Shown: positions 8,778-18,505 of the stretch, piece by piece
Layout: every line of letters starts with the position of its first letter
How positions within the stretch are numbered: position 1 is the stretch's first letter
Notes under the pieces: model-generated
Seen by the model: only the letters and a program-made list of their open reading frames with translations
What the model was told of the DNA's origin: nothing
Database searches by the model: none
Assembly (NCBI RefSeq): GCF_014042365.1
Contig: NZ_JACEZS010000006.1
Span: forward strand, 1 to 64,000
DNA: 64,000 bases
DNA from: Rugamonas fusca
GTDB lineage: Bacteria; Pseudomonadota; Gammaproteobacteria; Burkholderiales; Burkholderiaceae_D
Reading direction: 5' to 3'
Position numbers and translations under genes: made by a program

Positions 8778-10379
8778 ATGCGTTATCTCCCCGTAATATG
8801 TATTGTTTCGCTGCTGGCCGCGTGCGGCGGCGGTGGTGGCGGTGGCAGTGCTGGTAACGCCGGGGCGACTGGGGCGGTGACGTCGCCGGCTATGGTTGTC
8901 AGTCCCGGTAGCATCAATCTGGGCGTATACCCCGGCGATACCGCGTTCGTGGGTCTGGACGGGGCGCTGGCACCGTCGATTACAGATGCTGTCTACACCA
9001 AGATGGTCGATGCAGGAAGAACATTCGGTCATATGGAATTCGGCAATCAATACAATCACGGCGATGGCGGCTACGGTGGCCGCCTGGAAATCGATCCTGG
9101 GCTGGCGGTCGGCCATCATACTGGCAAGGTGGAGCTGCATCTGTGCCGCGACGCGAATTGCGGCTCGGAATATCCCGGATCGCCGGTATTTCTGCCTTAC
9201 GATGTCGAGGTGCGCCAAGGCGAAAACCTGACGCCACTCAGCGCTTGGCCCGGTGTGCCGGACTGGGGCACTTACCACGGAAACAATGCGCAAACCGGCT
9301 ACGTGCCGGTGACGTTGGACGTGACCAAATTCAGCCAACGTTGGCGCTGGTCCGCGGCCGGCAATTCGCAACTGACCGCCGCCACGATTGCCAACGGCAA
9401 GGTATATGTTGGCGCTGGCAGCAAACTGTATGCGCTCAGCGAGCGGGACGCTTCGGTGCTCTGGTCGCGCGATTTCACCACACCCGAATACCTGACCGTG
9501 AGCGCGCCAGCGGTAGCTAACGGCCAGGTGTATGCCATGCTTGGAGAGCGTACTTCGACCGCGACGATGTACAGTTTCGACGCTGCGACGGGCAGCCAGT
9601 TGTGGGCCGGCCCCAGCGGCTCGTATGATGACCGGCTCTATGCACCCATCGTCGTCGGAGGTTTGGTGTTGAGCAATGCGAGCACGAGCGCGCTGCAGGC
9701 GTTCAGCACGATCAACGGTACTTCGCCATGGAAGCTTCCTGGCACTTCCGAACTTTGGTCGCCGGCATCGGACGGCAAATATGTCTATACCTACGGCAGT
9801 GATTACGCAGGCAAGTTCGGCATGCTGTTGGTGACGGATCCGGCGACGGGGCATGTCGTCAAGAACATCCAGGATGCCCGCTTCCGGGACTTCGCCCACC
9901 AGTTGTCGAGTGCGCCGGTCTTGGGCGCGCCAGGCTCGGTATTCGCCGTGAACGTGGGGGGAGCTAATTCAATCGATAGGAACCAGCTGGTCAACTTCGA
10001 CGTCGCCGGCGGTAAAATCAAATGGGCGTTGGACGGCCGATACGACTCGACCCCGGCCTATGCCCATGGCGTGGTTTATGTGTTCAACCACGAACCGTTC
10101 CAGCTGGAGGCGAGGGCGGAGGCCGATGGCGCCTTGCTGTGGAGCTGGGTACCGCCATTGTCCGATTTTGGGGCAGGCGACGCCAACGAAATCCTGTTAA
10201 CCAACAATCTGCTGTTTGCGCGCATGAGCGATCGTACGGTTGCGGTGGATCTGAGCACGCACAAGGAGGTGTGGAACCTGTCGCGACCGGGAGTACGATC
10301 GGGGACGCTGGCCTTGTCCGCCAATGGCGTGCTCTATATCACTGGCGATTCCTTGATGATTGCGGTGAATGTGAAGTAA
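8778..10379 (+). CDS. PQQ-type beta-propeller lipoprotein
   Basis: 533 aa from the ATG at 8778, which starts a lipoprotein signal with LAAC at residues 13-16, followed by a run of seven glycines that acts as a linker. Residues 170 to the end contain repeated units of the PQQ-like/quinoprotein propeller type (KVYVGAGSKLYALSERDASVLW, LYAPIVVGG, WSPASDGKYVYTY), as in BamB and quinoprotein dehydrogenases. No catalytic cofactor-binding residues can be assigned, so it is more likely a scaffold or binding protein than an enzyme. Codon choice is less GC-biased than in the neighbours. It is flanked by terminators and stands as a single transcription unit. Confidence 0.75.
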   Translation: MRYLPVICIVSLLAACGGGGGGGSAGNAGATGAVTSPAMVVSPGSINLGVYPGDTAFVGLDGALAPSITDAVYTKMVDAGRTFGHMEFGNQYNHGDGGYGGRLEIDPGLAVGHHTGKVELHLCRDANCGSEYPGSPVFLPYDVEVRQGENLTPLSAWPGVPDWGTYHGNNAQTGYVPVTLDVTKFSQRWRWSAAGNSQLTAATIANGKVYVGAGSKLYALSERDASVLWSRDFTTPEYLTVSAPAVANGQVYAMLGERTSTATMYSFDAATGSQLWAGPSGSYDDRLYAPIVVGGLVLSNASTSALQAFSTINGTSPWKLPGTSELWSPASDGKYVYTYGSDYAGKFGMLLVTDPATGHVVKNIQDARFRDFAHQLSSAPVLGAPGSVFAVNVGGANSIDRNQLVNFDVAGGKIKWALDGRYDSTPAYAHGVVYVFNHEPFQLEARAEADGALLWSWVPPLSDFGAGDANEILLTNNLLFARMSDRTVAVDLSTHKEVWNLSRPGVRSGTLALSANGVLYITGDSLMIAVNVK

Positions 10380-10407
10380 GAGCCATCCAAAGGCGGGCGA
10401 TGGCCTC

Positions 10408-10440
10408 GCCGCTCAGCCAGGACTGAGCGGCATTTCTTTT
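10408..10440 (+). terminator. Rho-independent terminator
   Basis: GCCGCTCAG (10408-10416) pairs with CTGAGCGGC (10423-10431) around a 6-base loop and is followed by ATTTCTTTT. It ends the beta-propeller lipoprotein gene and repeats the core of the hairpin at 8688-8713. Confidence 0.85.
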
Positions 10441-10471
10441 GCTTAAACAAAGCCGGCGATCGCCAACAAAC

Positions 10472-10505
10472 AAAAAAGCCCACGAACCGGAATTCGTGGG
10501 CTTTT
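10472..10505. terminator. Bidirectional terminator after tRNA-Lys
   Basis: GCCCACGAA (10478-10486) and TTCGTGGGC (10493-10501) form a 9-bp stem flanked by six A on the left and four T on the right. On the minus strand it lies 17 bases beyond the tRNA-Lys 3' end and ends that transcript; it can also act as a second stop for the plus-strand gene. Confidence 0.85.
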
Positions 10506-10517
10506 CTGATGCATTCG

Positions 10518-10593
10518 TGGTAGGCCGTGCGGGATTCGAACCTGCGACCAACGGATTAAAAGTCCGCTGCTCTACCAGCTGAGCTAACGACCC
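10518..10593 (-). tRNA. tRNA-Lys (anticodon UUU)
   Basis: 76 bases read on the minus strand from GGGTCGTTAGCTCAG to an encoded CCA (the TGG at 10518-10520). The anticodon loop is CTTTTAA, giving UUU for lysine. The D-arm, the GGTTCGAATCC T-arm and the seven-pair acceptor stem (with G-U pairs) are all present. It is a single tRNA gene with its own promoter at 10606-10634 and terminator at 10472-10505. Confidence 0.97.
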
Positions 10594-10605
10594 GAAAGAG
10601 GCCGT

Positions 10606-10634
10606 ATTATATACAGCCGGCGGGAAACTGCAAA
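10606..10634 (-). promoter_or_regulatory. Sigma-70 promoter of tRNA-Lys
   Basis: Read on the minus strand: TTTGCA (10634-10629), 17-base spacer, TATAAT (10611-10606), with the tRNA starting 12 bases further at 10593. A perfect -10 box and ideal spacing make this a convincing promoter. Confidence 0.8.
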
Positions 10635-10684
10635 GGGTTTTTTCTTCAATCAATAATTCGATGGCCGCGCTCGATGCCCAGCGC

Positions 10685-12520
<1,836 letters not shown>

Positions 12521-12550
12521 AAAGACGCGGCACGCCGCGCGGGATGCGGA

Positions 12551-13330
12551 TTATTTGGCTGCGGCCAGACCCTTGACCCAGGACTTGGCCGGCAGCTTGG
12601 TGGCGGCCACGATCTGGGCGGCGCGCTCGGCCAGCGCGGCGAGGTCGATGGCACGTGCGCGCTTGAAGGCGATCGCGACCACGTTACCATCATGCACCTG
12701 GGGCAGGCAAACCACTTGTTCAAAGGCGAATTTCATCGCTTTCAGATTGCGCGCGTAGCTGGGATGGTCGCCAAACAGGTTGACGGTCATGATGCCGTCC
12801 TCGTTCAGGCAGGCGCAGCAGGCCTGGTAGAACTCGGCCGTGTCGAGCACCGGGCCCTTGGCTGTGGCGTCGTACAGGTCCACTTGCAGGACGTCCAGCG
12901 TGTCGTGGCGCTGCGCGTCGTGCACGAAGTCGAGCGCGTCCATTTCCAGCACGGCCAGCCGCGCGTCGTTGGGCGGCAGCTTGAACATGGAGGCGCAGAT
13001 GGCGATCACGGCCGGGTTCAGTTCCACGGCCGTCACCTGGGCGTCCGGAAACTGTTTGTAACAATATTTAGTGAGCGCGCCGGTGCCCAGGCCCAGCTGG
13101 GCGATGGCGCGTGGCTGCGCCAGCCACAACATCCAGCTCATCATCTGCTGCGCATATTCCAGTTCCGGCCAGTCTGGCTTGCGGATGCGCATGGCCCCTT
13201 GCACCCATTCCGTGCCGAAGTGCAGGTAGCGCACGCCATCCTGCTCCGACAGGGTGACGGGCGCATATTTGACCTTGCGGGCAGGGCGGGAGGATTCTTC
13301 TTTTTCGATGGATTTTCGTTTGATCAGCAT
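12551..13330 (-). CDS. Spermidine-synthase-like SAM-fold protein
   Basis: 259 aa cytosolic protein with a class I methyltransferase/polyamine-synthase Rossmann core: AQLGLGTGALTKY (about residues 77-89) is the glycine-rich nucleotide motif, VTAVELNPAVI the acidic end of strand beta 2, and LQVDLYDA the next acidic position. True spermidine synthases use decarboxylated SAM and putrescine; this protein lacks an obvious GGGDG motif, so it is best called spermidine-synthase-like, with polyamine or related aminopropyl/methyl transfer possible but not shown. The N-terminus is basic and Lys/Arg-rich. It precedes the GspE-type gene by 30 bases on the same strand, so they may share a transcript. Confidence 0.75.
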   Translation of the reverse strand: MLIKRKSIEKEESSRPARKVKYAPVTLSEQDGVRYLHFGTEWVQGAMRIRKPDWPELEYAQQMMSWMLWLAQPRAIAQLGLGTGALTKYCYKQFPDAQVTAVELNPAVIAICASMFKLPPNDARLAVLEMDALDFVHDAQRHDTLDVLQVDLYDATAKGPVLDTAEFYQACCACLNEDGIMTVNLFGDHPSYARNLKAMKFAFEQVVCLPQVHDGNVVAIAFKRARAIDLAALAERAAQIVAATKLPAKSWVKGLAAAK

Positions 13331-13418
13331 GGGGCGGGTGTGGCGGGAAGTGAACAGCCATTATCCCGCGAGGACTTACCGCAAGGCAAGCGGCGCGCGG
13401 GGCAAGGACGGGTGCCCA

Positions 13419-13451
13419 AAACAAAACTGCCGGCCACGTGGGGCCGGCAGT
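13419..13451 (-). terminator. Terminator of the glycine-zipper gene
   Basis: ACTGCCGGCC (13426-13435) and GGCCGGCAGT (13442-13451) form a perfect 10-bp stem with a 6-base loop. On the minus strand it is followed by TTTTGTTTTG, a good T-rich tail, 22 bases after the stop of the glycine-zipper gene. Confidence 0.85.
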
Positions 13452-13472
13452 GGAGGGCGGGGCAGTCGCGGA

Positions 13473-13988
13473 TCAGCGCTGGGCCGGCTCCAGGTTCACG
13501 TGCAGACGCACGCGCTCGCCCGGGTCGTACGACATTTGGCTGGTGTAAGTATGGCCGCGGTAGTCGTAGGTCACTTCATAGCCGCTGGTACGCGATTCCC
13601 AATGGTCCACCGTGCGGCATTGCTTGACAGCCTGCTCCGTGACGGGGCCGTTCTGGGGCTGGTTGGCGTTGTCGATGCGGTCGCCCGTGACGGCGCCAGC
13701 GATGGCGCCGGCGGCCGTGGCCACCGAGCGGCCCGTGCCGCCGCCCACCTGGTTACCGGCCAAGCCGCCGATCAGGCCGCCAATGATGGCACCGCCCACG
13801 CTGCGCTGGGGTGCCGGTTGCTGGACTTGCACATATTCCGTGCGGCATTCCTGGCGCGGACGGTTGATTTGTTCCACTTGCGGCGTGACGCGCACGACAC
13901 GGCCGAAATCTTCAAAATCGGCGGCCTGGGCAAATGGCAGGGCGGTCAGGCAAAGTGCCGATGCGATCAGTTTGGATGGCAGTTTCAT
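13473..13988 (-). CDS. Glycine-zipper 2TM-domain envelope protein
   Basis: 171 aa with a signal peptide ending in AQAA near residue 23. The centre (about residues 62-103) is a glycine-zipper double transmembrane segment, GGAIIGGLIGGLAGNQVGGG followed by AGAIAGAVTGD, as in the SlyB/Rickettsia 17-kDa antigen family. The C-terminal part has CRTVDHWESRTSGYEVTYDY, typical of betaproteobacterial members. There is no lipobox cysteine at the cleavage site, so it is probably not a lipoprotein. The role is likely in outer-membrane integrity, by family only. The gene has its own terminator and probably its own promoter in the long upstream gap. Confidence 0.85.
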   Translation of the reverse strand: MKLPSKLIASALCLTALPFAQAADFEDFGRVVRVTPQVEQINRPRQECRTEYVQVQQPAPQRSVGGAIIGGLIGGLAGNQVGGGTGRSVATAAGAIAGAVTGDRIDNANQPQNGPVTEQAVKQCRTVDHWESRTSGYEVTYDYRGHTYTSQMSYDPGERVRLHVNLEPAQR

Positions 13989-14431
13989 TGTTATACCTCG
14001 TGTCTGTTTTGGATAAGGAATATCGGCGCTTGGCTAATGGTCCGATATTGCATGGATGTATGGTAATCCCAGTGTAACTGCCCCACTCGCGCTTATGGCA
14101 ACAATTTGTAACAGCAACAACTGTTGCGATCGTGGAGTAAAAACGGGGCCGTCAGTAGGGGAATCTTGCTGAAAACATCTATAAAATGGCTTAAAAATGT
14201 TCTGCTTTTAACAAAACTTGCGTTAGGCATCACATTCGTGTTGATTCACGCGGAACAACACGTTACCCTAATATGTGTATGGGATTAGATTGACGGATAG
14301 AAACGTGGATCTCTCCTGGCAAGCGCATTGACCCGTTTGCCGCGAGCTGTGTAACGGTATTTATGACCGGATATAACAATATGCACGACATCATGAACGC
14401 ACCCTACATACCAGGTCGAATTGAGGGAAAA
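13989..14431. other. 443-base AT-rich divergent promoter region
   Basis: No gene is supported here. It separates the divergent glycine-zipper and barstar genes and is clearly more AT-rich than its surroundings. It contains the short inverted repeat GCAACAACTGTTGC near 14115-14128 and several TATAAT-like hexamers (for example TATAAA near 14180 and TAATAT near 14270). Specific promoters cannot be fixed from inspection. An in-frame extension of the barstar gene from 14363 is possible but lacks a good ribosome-binding site. Confidence 0.5.
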
Positions 14432-14830
14432 ATGAGTTTGTTAATGACCGTGCCGCCCAACCTTGTCCAGTCCATCCGCGCGTTTCGCGTGCTGGAACTG
14501 CAGGACGAGGCCGTCCGTCTCGGGCAGCATTTTTTGTACGCGCACTGTCTGGCCGGCCAAACCAAGCAACAGGTTTGCGGCATTATTGCAGAATCGTTCC
14601 AGTTTCCTAAAGGCGTGGGCAAGAATTTCGATGGCCTGCGCGAAACGCTGACCGACACCATGCACAAGGCCGGTCCCCAGACGGGCTTCCTGGTGGTGCT
14701 GGAGCAATTGCCCAACACGCAGAAATTCGACAAGGAAGCGCGTGAAACGTTGCTGGACGTATTCCGCGATGCGGCCGATTACTGGGCCGAGAAGAAAGTG
14801 CCATTCCGGGTCTTCTACTCGTTCGAGTAA
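14432..14830 (+). CDS. Barstar-family protein without a visible barnase partner
   Basis: 132 aa from the ATG at 14432, chosen over the in-frame ATG at 14363 because GAGGG lies 5-9 bases upstream. The central segment (QVCGIIAESFQFPKGVGKNF then DGLRETLTD) is the barstar fold signature: helix, then the F-x-F-P-x-x-x-G-x-N-x-D/F-x-L loop that binds the ribonuclease active site in the classical pair. Barstar inhibits the extracellular ribonuclease barnase by one-to-one binding. No ribonuclease gene is next to it, so the target, if any, is elsewhere. It is 125 bases before purN on the same strand, with no terminator seen between, so cotranscription is possible. Confidence 0.85.
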   Translation: MSLLMTVPPNLVQSIRAFRVLELQDEAVRLGQHFLYAHCLAGQTKQQVCGIIAESFQFPKGVGKNFDGLRETLTDTMHKAGPQTGFLVVLEQLPNTQKFDKEARETLLDVFRDAADYWAEKKVPFRVFYSFE

Positions 14831-14955
14831 GCCCGCCATCCCCCGGTTGCTGTGACCGGGCGAGCCCCCTTGAGCCGTGCTGCGCCGCAGCATCGGAACC
14901 CCCGTCGCCCGCCGTTTTCTTGGTCCGACCCGCGCGAGCAGGTACAATGCTGCCT

Positions 14956-15576
14956 ATGAAAAACATCGTCATCCTTATTTCTGGCCGCGGCAGCAACATG
15001 GAAGCCGTGGTGCGGGCGGCCCGCGACCAGCAATGGCCGGCCCGCATCGCCGCCGTCATCAGCAACCGTGCCGACGCGGCCGGCCTCGTGTTCGCGGCCA
15101 GCCACGGCATCGCCACCGCCGTCGTGCCCAATAAAGACTACGCCACCCGCGCCGAGTTCGACGCGGCCCTGCAAAGCGTGATCGATGGCTATGCGCCCGA
15201 CCTGGTGGTGCTGGCCGGCTTCATGCGTATCCTTACGCCGGCGTTCGTCGAGCACTACGCCGGGCGCATGCTCAACATTCATCCTTCGCTGCTGCCAGCC
15301 TTCCCCGGCCTGGCCACGCACGCGCAGGCGCTGGCGGCCGGCGTGCCCGAGCATGGCGCGACGGTGCATTTCGTGACGGCCGAACTGGACCACGGCCCCA
15401 TGGTGGCGCAGGCCGCCGTGCCCGTGCTGCCCGACGACACGGTCGACACCTTGTCGGCCCGCGTCTTGAAACAGGAACATGAACTGTATCCACGCGCGAT
15501 ACGCTGGTTCGTCGAAGACCGGCTCACCATCGAAGACGGCAAGGTCCTGGTCGACCACACCCCACGTACTGAATAA
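14956..15576 (+). CDS. purN: Phosphoribosylglycinamide formyltransferase
   Basis: 206 aa cytosolic enzyme of purine synthesis: transfers a formyl group from 10-formyltetrahydrofolate to GAR. The N-terminal ISGRGSNMEA binds the phosphate of GAR; LNIHPSLLPAFPG holds the catalytic Asn and His, and the ELDHGP region the conserved Asp. The length is typical. The ATG at 14956 is preferred because it begins the first beta strand (MKNIVILISG); an ATG three codons earlier (14947) cannot be excluded. It is followed by the RNA methyltransferase gene after 15 bases, so the two are probably one transcript. Confidence 0.95.
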   Translation: MKNIVILISGRGSNMEAVVRAARDQQWPARIAAVISNRADAAGLVFAASHGIATAVVPNKDYATRAEFDAALQSVIDGYAPDLVVLAGFMRILTPAFVEHYAGRMLNIHPSLLPAFPGLATHAQALAAGVPEHGATVHFVTAELDHGPMVAQAAVPVLPDDTVDTLSARVLKQEHELYPRAIRWFVEDRLTIEDGKVLVDHTPRTE

Positions 15577-15591
15577 CAACCAAGGAATTCC

Positions 15592-16899
15592 ATGAGATTG
15601 CCACCAGCGATACTCGCCAATGCTGAAGAAGTGTTGCGCGAGATTTTGCGCTTTACCGCGCCGGCCGACACCACCCTGTCGCGCTACTTCAAGGACCACC
15701 CGCGCCTGGGCGGCCGCGAGCGCGGCGCCATCGCCGAATGCGTGTACAACGTGCTGCGCAACAAATCGTTCTTCACTGATTTCTCCGAAGCGGGCGGCGG
15801 CCCCACCATGCGCCGTTTGACGCTGCTGGGCATGGCCGACGCTGTCGGCATCGCCTCGATGGGCGGCCTGTCCGAAGACGAAGTGCAGTGGCTCGAGCGC
15901 GTGACCCAGATCGACCGCAAGCTGATGCACAAGTCCATGCGCTCCAACATGCCCAAGTGGCTGTTCGACAAGCTGGTCGAGCAGTGCGGCGAGGAAGAAA
16001 CCCTGCAACTGGCCGACGCCATGAACACCCCGGCCCCGCTGGACTTGCGCGTGAACTCGCTCAAGGCCAACCGCGACGACGTGATGGCCGAGCTGGCCCA
16101 GGCGCCGATCCGCAGCACGCCCACGCCGTACGCGCCGCTGGGCCTGCGCATCGTGCAAAAGCCCGCGCTGCAAAACCTGCCGTTGTTCAAGAGCGGCGCC
16201 ATCGAAGTGCAGGACGAGGGCAGCCAGATCCTGTCGCAGATCGTGGGCGCCAAGCGTGGCGAGATGGTGGTGGACTTCTGCGCCGGCGCGGGCGGCAAGA
16301 CGCTGGCGCTGGGCGCCATCATGCGCAACACGGGCCGCCTGTATGCGTTCGACGTGTCCGAAAAGCGCCTGGCCAAGCTCAAGCCGCGCATGGCCCGCAG
16401 CGGCCTGTCGAACGTGCACCCGGTGCAGATCGCGCACGAGCGTGACGCCAAGATCAAGCGCCTGGCCGGCAAGATCGACCGCGTGCTGGTGGACGCGCCG
16501 TGCTCGGGCCTGGGCACCTTGCGCCGCAATCCGGACGTCAAGTGGCGCCAGCAGCCCGGTGCCATCGCGGAATTGCAGGTCAAGCAGGCATCGATCCTGG
16601 ACGGCGCCGCGCGCCTGGTCAAGGGCGGTGGCCGGCTGGTATACGCCACCTGCAGTTTCCTCAATGAAGAAAACGATTTCATCGCGCAACAGTTCCTGGC
16701 CGCCCACCCCGACTTTGAGCTGGTGCCGATGAACCAGGTGCTGGCCGAACAGAAAATTCCGTTGGAAATGGGCGACTACCTGAAACTGTTGCCGCACAAG
16801 CACCAGACCGATGGCTTCTTCGCCGCCGTGTTCGAGCGCAAGCCGATGGCCAAGGTCGCCAAGCCCGCCGAAACCGAAGCCGACGACGCCCAGGCATAA
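15592..16899 (+). CDS. RsmB/NOP2-family RNA cytosine-C5 methyltransferase
   Basis: 435 aa SAM-dependent m5C methyltransferase. The SAM-binding motif is DFCAGAGGKTLAL at about residues 225-237. The two catalytic cysteines are present: C304 in DAPCSG (release) and C354 in ATCSF (nucleophile). The N-terminal half resembles the NusB-like RNA-binding region of RsmB (Fmu/Sun), but differs enough that the target (16S C967 or another rRNA/tRNA position) is not certain; the usual rsmB neighbours fmt and def are absent here. AAGGAATTCC precedes the ATG. The last 20 residues are acidic and Ala/Glu-rich. Confidence 0.9.
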   Translation: MRLPPAILANAEEVLREILRFTAPADTTLSRYFKDHPRLGGRERGAIAECVYNVLRNKSFFTDFSEAGGGPTMRRLTLLGMADAVGIASMGGLSEDEVQWLERVTQIDRKLMHKSMRSNMPKWLFDKLVEQCGEEETLQLADAMNTPAPLDLRVNSLKANRDDVMAELAQAPIRSTPTPYAPLGLRIVQKPALQNLPLFKSGAIEVQDEGSQILSQIVGAKRGEMVVDFCAGAGGKTLALGAIMRNTGRLYAFDVSEKRLAKLKPRMARSGLSNVHPVQIAHERDAKIKRLAGKIDRVLVDAPCSGLGTLRRNPDVKWRQQPGAIAELQVKQASILDGAARLVKGGGRLVYATCSFLNEENDFIAQQFLAAHPDFELVPMNQVLAEQKIPLEMGDYLKLLPHKHQTDGFFAAVFERKPMAKVAKPAETEADDAQA

Positions 16900-16908
16900 C
16901 CAGCAGCA

Positions 16909-17046
16909 AAATCGGGGACGTACCCCGATTTATCTGTGCGGCAATAATGGCACGGGGACGTAGCGCGAGAGTTGCAGTGTCGCAATATCGTGTTACGTCC
17001 CCGATTTTTCTGGCGGGGAATATCGTGTTACGTCCCCGATTTTTTC
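16909..17046. repeat. Cluster of CGGGGACGTA/TACGTCCCCG repeats
   Basis: A palindrome AAATCGGGG-ACGTA-CCCCGATTT lies at 16909-16931. A partial copy CGGGGACGTA is at 16953-16962. Two direct copies of AATATCGTGTTACGTCCCCG followed by a T-run lie at 16984-17010 and 17019-17046. The partial copy and the direct copies are inverted to each other, so several hairpins can form. The same core recurs at 27140-27209. The element looks like a REP/BIME-type intergenic repeat; it also can end transcription because of the T-runs. Confidence 0.8.
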
Positions 17047-17062
17047 TTGTTTTCGACCTGCA

Positions 17063-18379
17063 ATGAATCAATTACCGCTCGCTAACCTGATCGCCGGCCT
17101 GACTGACGACCTGACCGATCCCAGCCTGCTGTGGCAATTGAGTGCCATCGGCTTGTCCGTGGCCCTGGGCTGGGGGCTGGCCGCGCTGCTGCGGCGCCGC
17201 TTCGGGCGCAGCGGCCAGGCCGGGGTGATGCAGTTCGGAGTGGAGAGTTTTGGCCGCGTGCTGGGGCCGCTGTTGACCATTTGCCTGCTGGGCCTGTCGC
17301 GCGCCGTGCTGTCGCGCGCGCACCATGTGAACCTGCTCAAGATGGGCATGGCCATCTTTGGCGCGCTGGTGGTGATCCGGTTCACCTTCTTCTTGCTGCG
17401 CCGCGTGTTCGCGCGCCGCGGGCAGGTGGGCGCGGCCATGCTGATGTTCGAGAAAGTGTTCCAGTTGCTGGTCTGGCTGGCTTTCGTGCTCTACATCACG
17501 GGCCTGTGGGTCGATATCTTCGATTTCCTTGACGATACCGTGCTGCCGCTCGGTAAGCACAAGGTGTCCATCCTGGCCATCTTGCAAGCGGCCGTGTCGG
17601 TACTGTTGCTGCAGATGCTGGCGCTGTGGGCCGGCGCGGCGCTGGAGGAGCGGCTGATGCACGTGCCCGGCCTGCACACCAACTTGCGCGTGGTGCTGTC
17701 GCGCACGGGCCGCGCCATCCTGCTCGTGGTGGCCGTGCTGGTGAGCCTGTCGCTGGTGGGGATCGACCTGACGGTGCTGTCCGTGTTCAGCGGCGCGCTG
17801 GGCGTGGGGCTGGGCCTGGGCTTGCAAAAGATCGCCAGCAACTACGTATCGGGTTTCGTGATCCTGCTGGACCGCAGCCTGACCATCGGTGACATGATCA
17901 CGGTGGACAAATACAGTGGCCGCGTGACCCAGATCAACACGCGCTACACGGTGCTGCAAGGGCTGGATGGGGTGGAGTCCATCGTGCCGAACGAAATGCT
18001 GGTGTCGGGTGCCGTGCAGAATTCCTCGCTGACCAACAATATGCTGTGGCTGTCGACCAAGGTCTCGGTCGCCTACGACACGGACCTCGATCCCGTGTTG
18101 AAATTGCTGGAGGAGGCCGCGTCCACGGTGGCCCGCGTGTCGAAGGAAAAGCTGCCGTCGGCCCAATTGCTCAGCTTCGGCGCGGACGGCCTGGACCTGC
18201 AACTGGGATTCTGGATCCACGATCCGGAAAATGGCCGGGGCGGCGTGATCTCCGATGTCAACCGGGCAATCTGGAAAGCCTTGAAAGAGAACAATATCTC
18301 CGTGCCGTTCCCGCAACGGGAAATGCGTATCCTCGGCGACAAGCCGCTGCCGGCATCCGTTGCTCTGCCTAAAAAATAA
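17063..18379 (+). CDS. MscS-family mechanosensitive channel
   Basis: 438 aa inner-membrane channel of the small-conductance mechanosensitive family. Several N-terminal membrane segments (about residues 20-190) are followed by the pore helix and the signature GVGLGLGLQKIASNYVSGF (about residues 248-266), then the beta domain DRSLTIGDMITVDKYSG and the cytoplasmic alpha/beta domain. It has more membrane helices than E. coli MscS (286 aa). Such channels release solutes on osmotic downshock. The ATG at 17063 has no convincing ribosome-binding site, because the repeat cluster ends only 16 bases upstream. Confidence 0.9.
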   Translation: MNQLPLANLIAGLTDDLTDPSLLWQLSAIGLSVALGWGLAALLRRRFGRSGQAGVMQFGVESFGRVLGPLLTICLLGLSRAVLSRAHHVNLLKMGMAIFGALVVIRFTFFLLRRVFARRGQVGAAMLMFEKVFQLLVWLAFVLYITGLWVDIFDFLDDTVLPLGKHKVSILAILQAAVSVLLLQMLALWAGAALEERLMHVPGLHTNLRVVLSRTGRAILLVVAVLVSLSLVGIDLTVLSVFSGALGVGLGLGLQKIASNYVSGFVILLDRSLTIGDMITVDKYSGRVTQINTRYTVLQGLDGVESIVPNEMLVSGAVQNSSLTNNMLWLSTKVSVAYDTDLDPVLKLLEEAASTVARVSKEKLPSAQLLSFGADGLDLQLGFWIHDPENGRGGVISDVNRAIWKALKENNISVPFPQREMRILGDKPLPASVALPKK

Positions 18380-18505
18380 TCAGCCTTTGGGGCGATGGTT
18401 CCGCAAAATACCAGCGTTTCATCGTACAATGGTGATTAAAATCAAGAATATCGGCTCTCCCGCGCGCGGGAGCGACCGGATAGCGATCCCCACTTTGGAG
18501 CAGGA

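Noticed and set aside
14363..14431. Longer barstar start at 14363
   Set aside because: No ribosome-binding site there, while GAGGG lies just before the ATG at 14432 and the conserved barstar residues begin after it.
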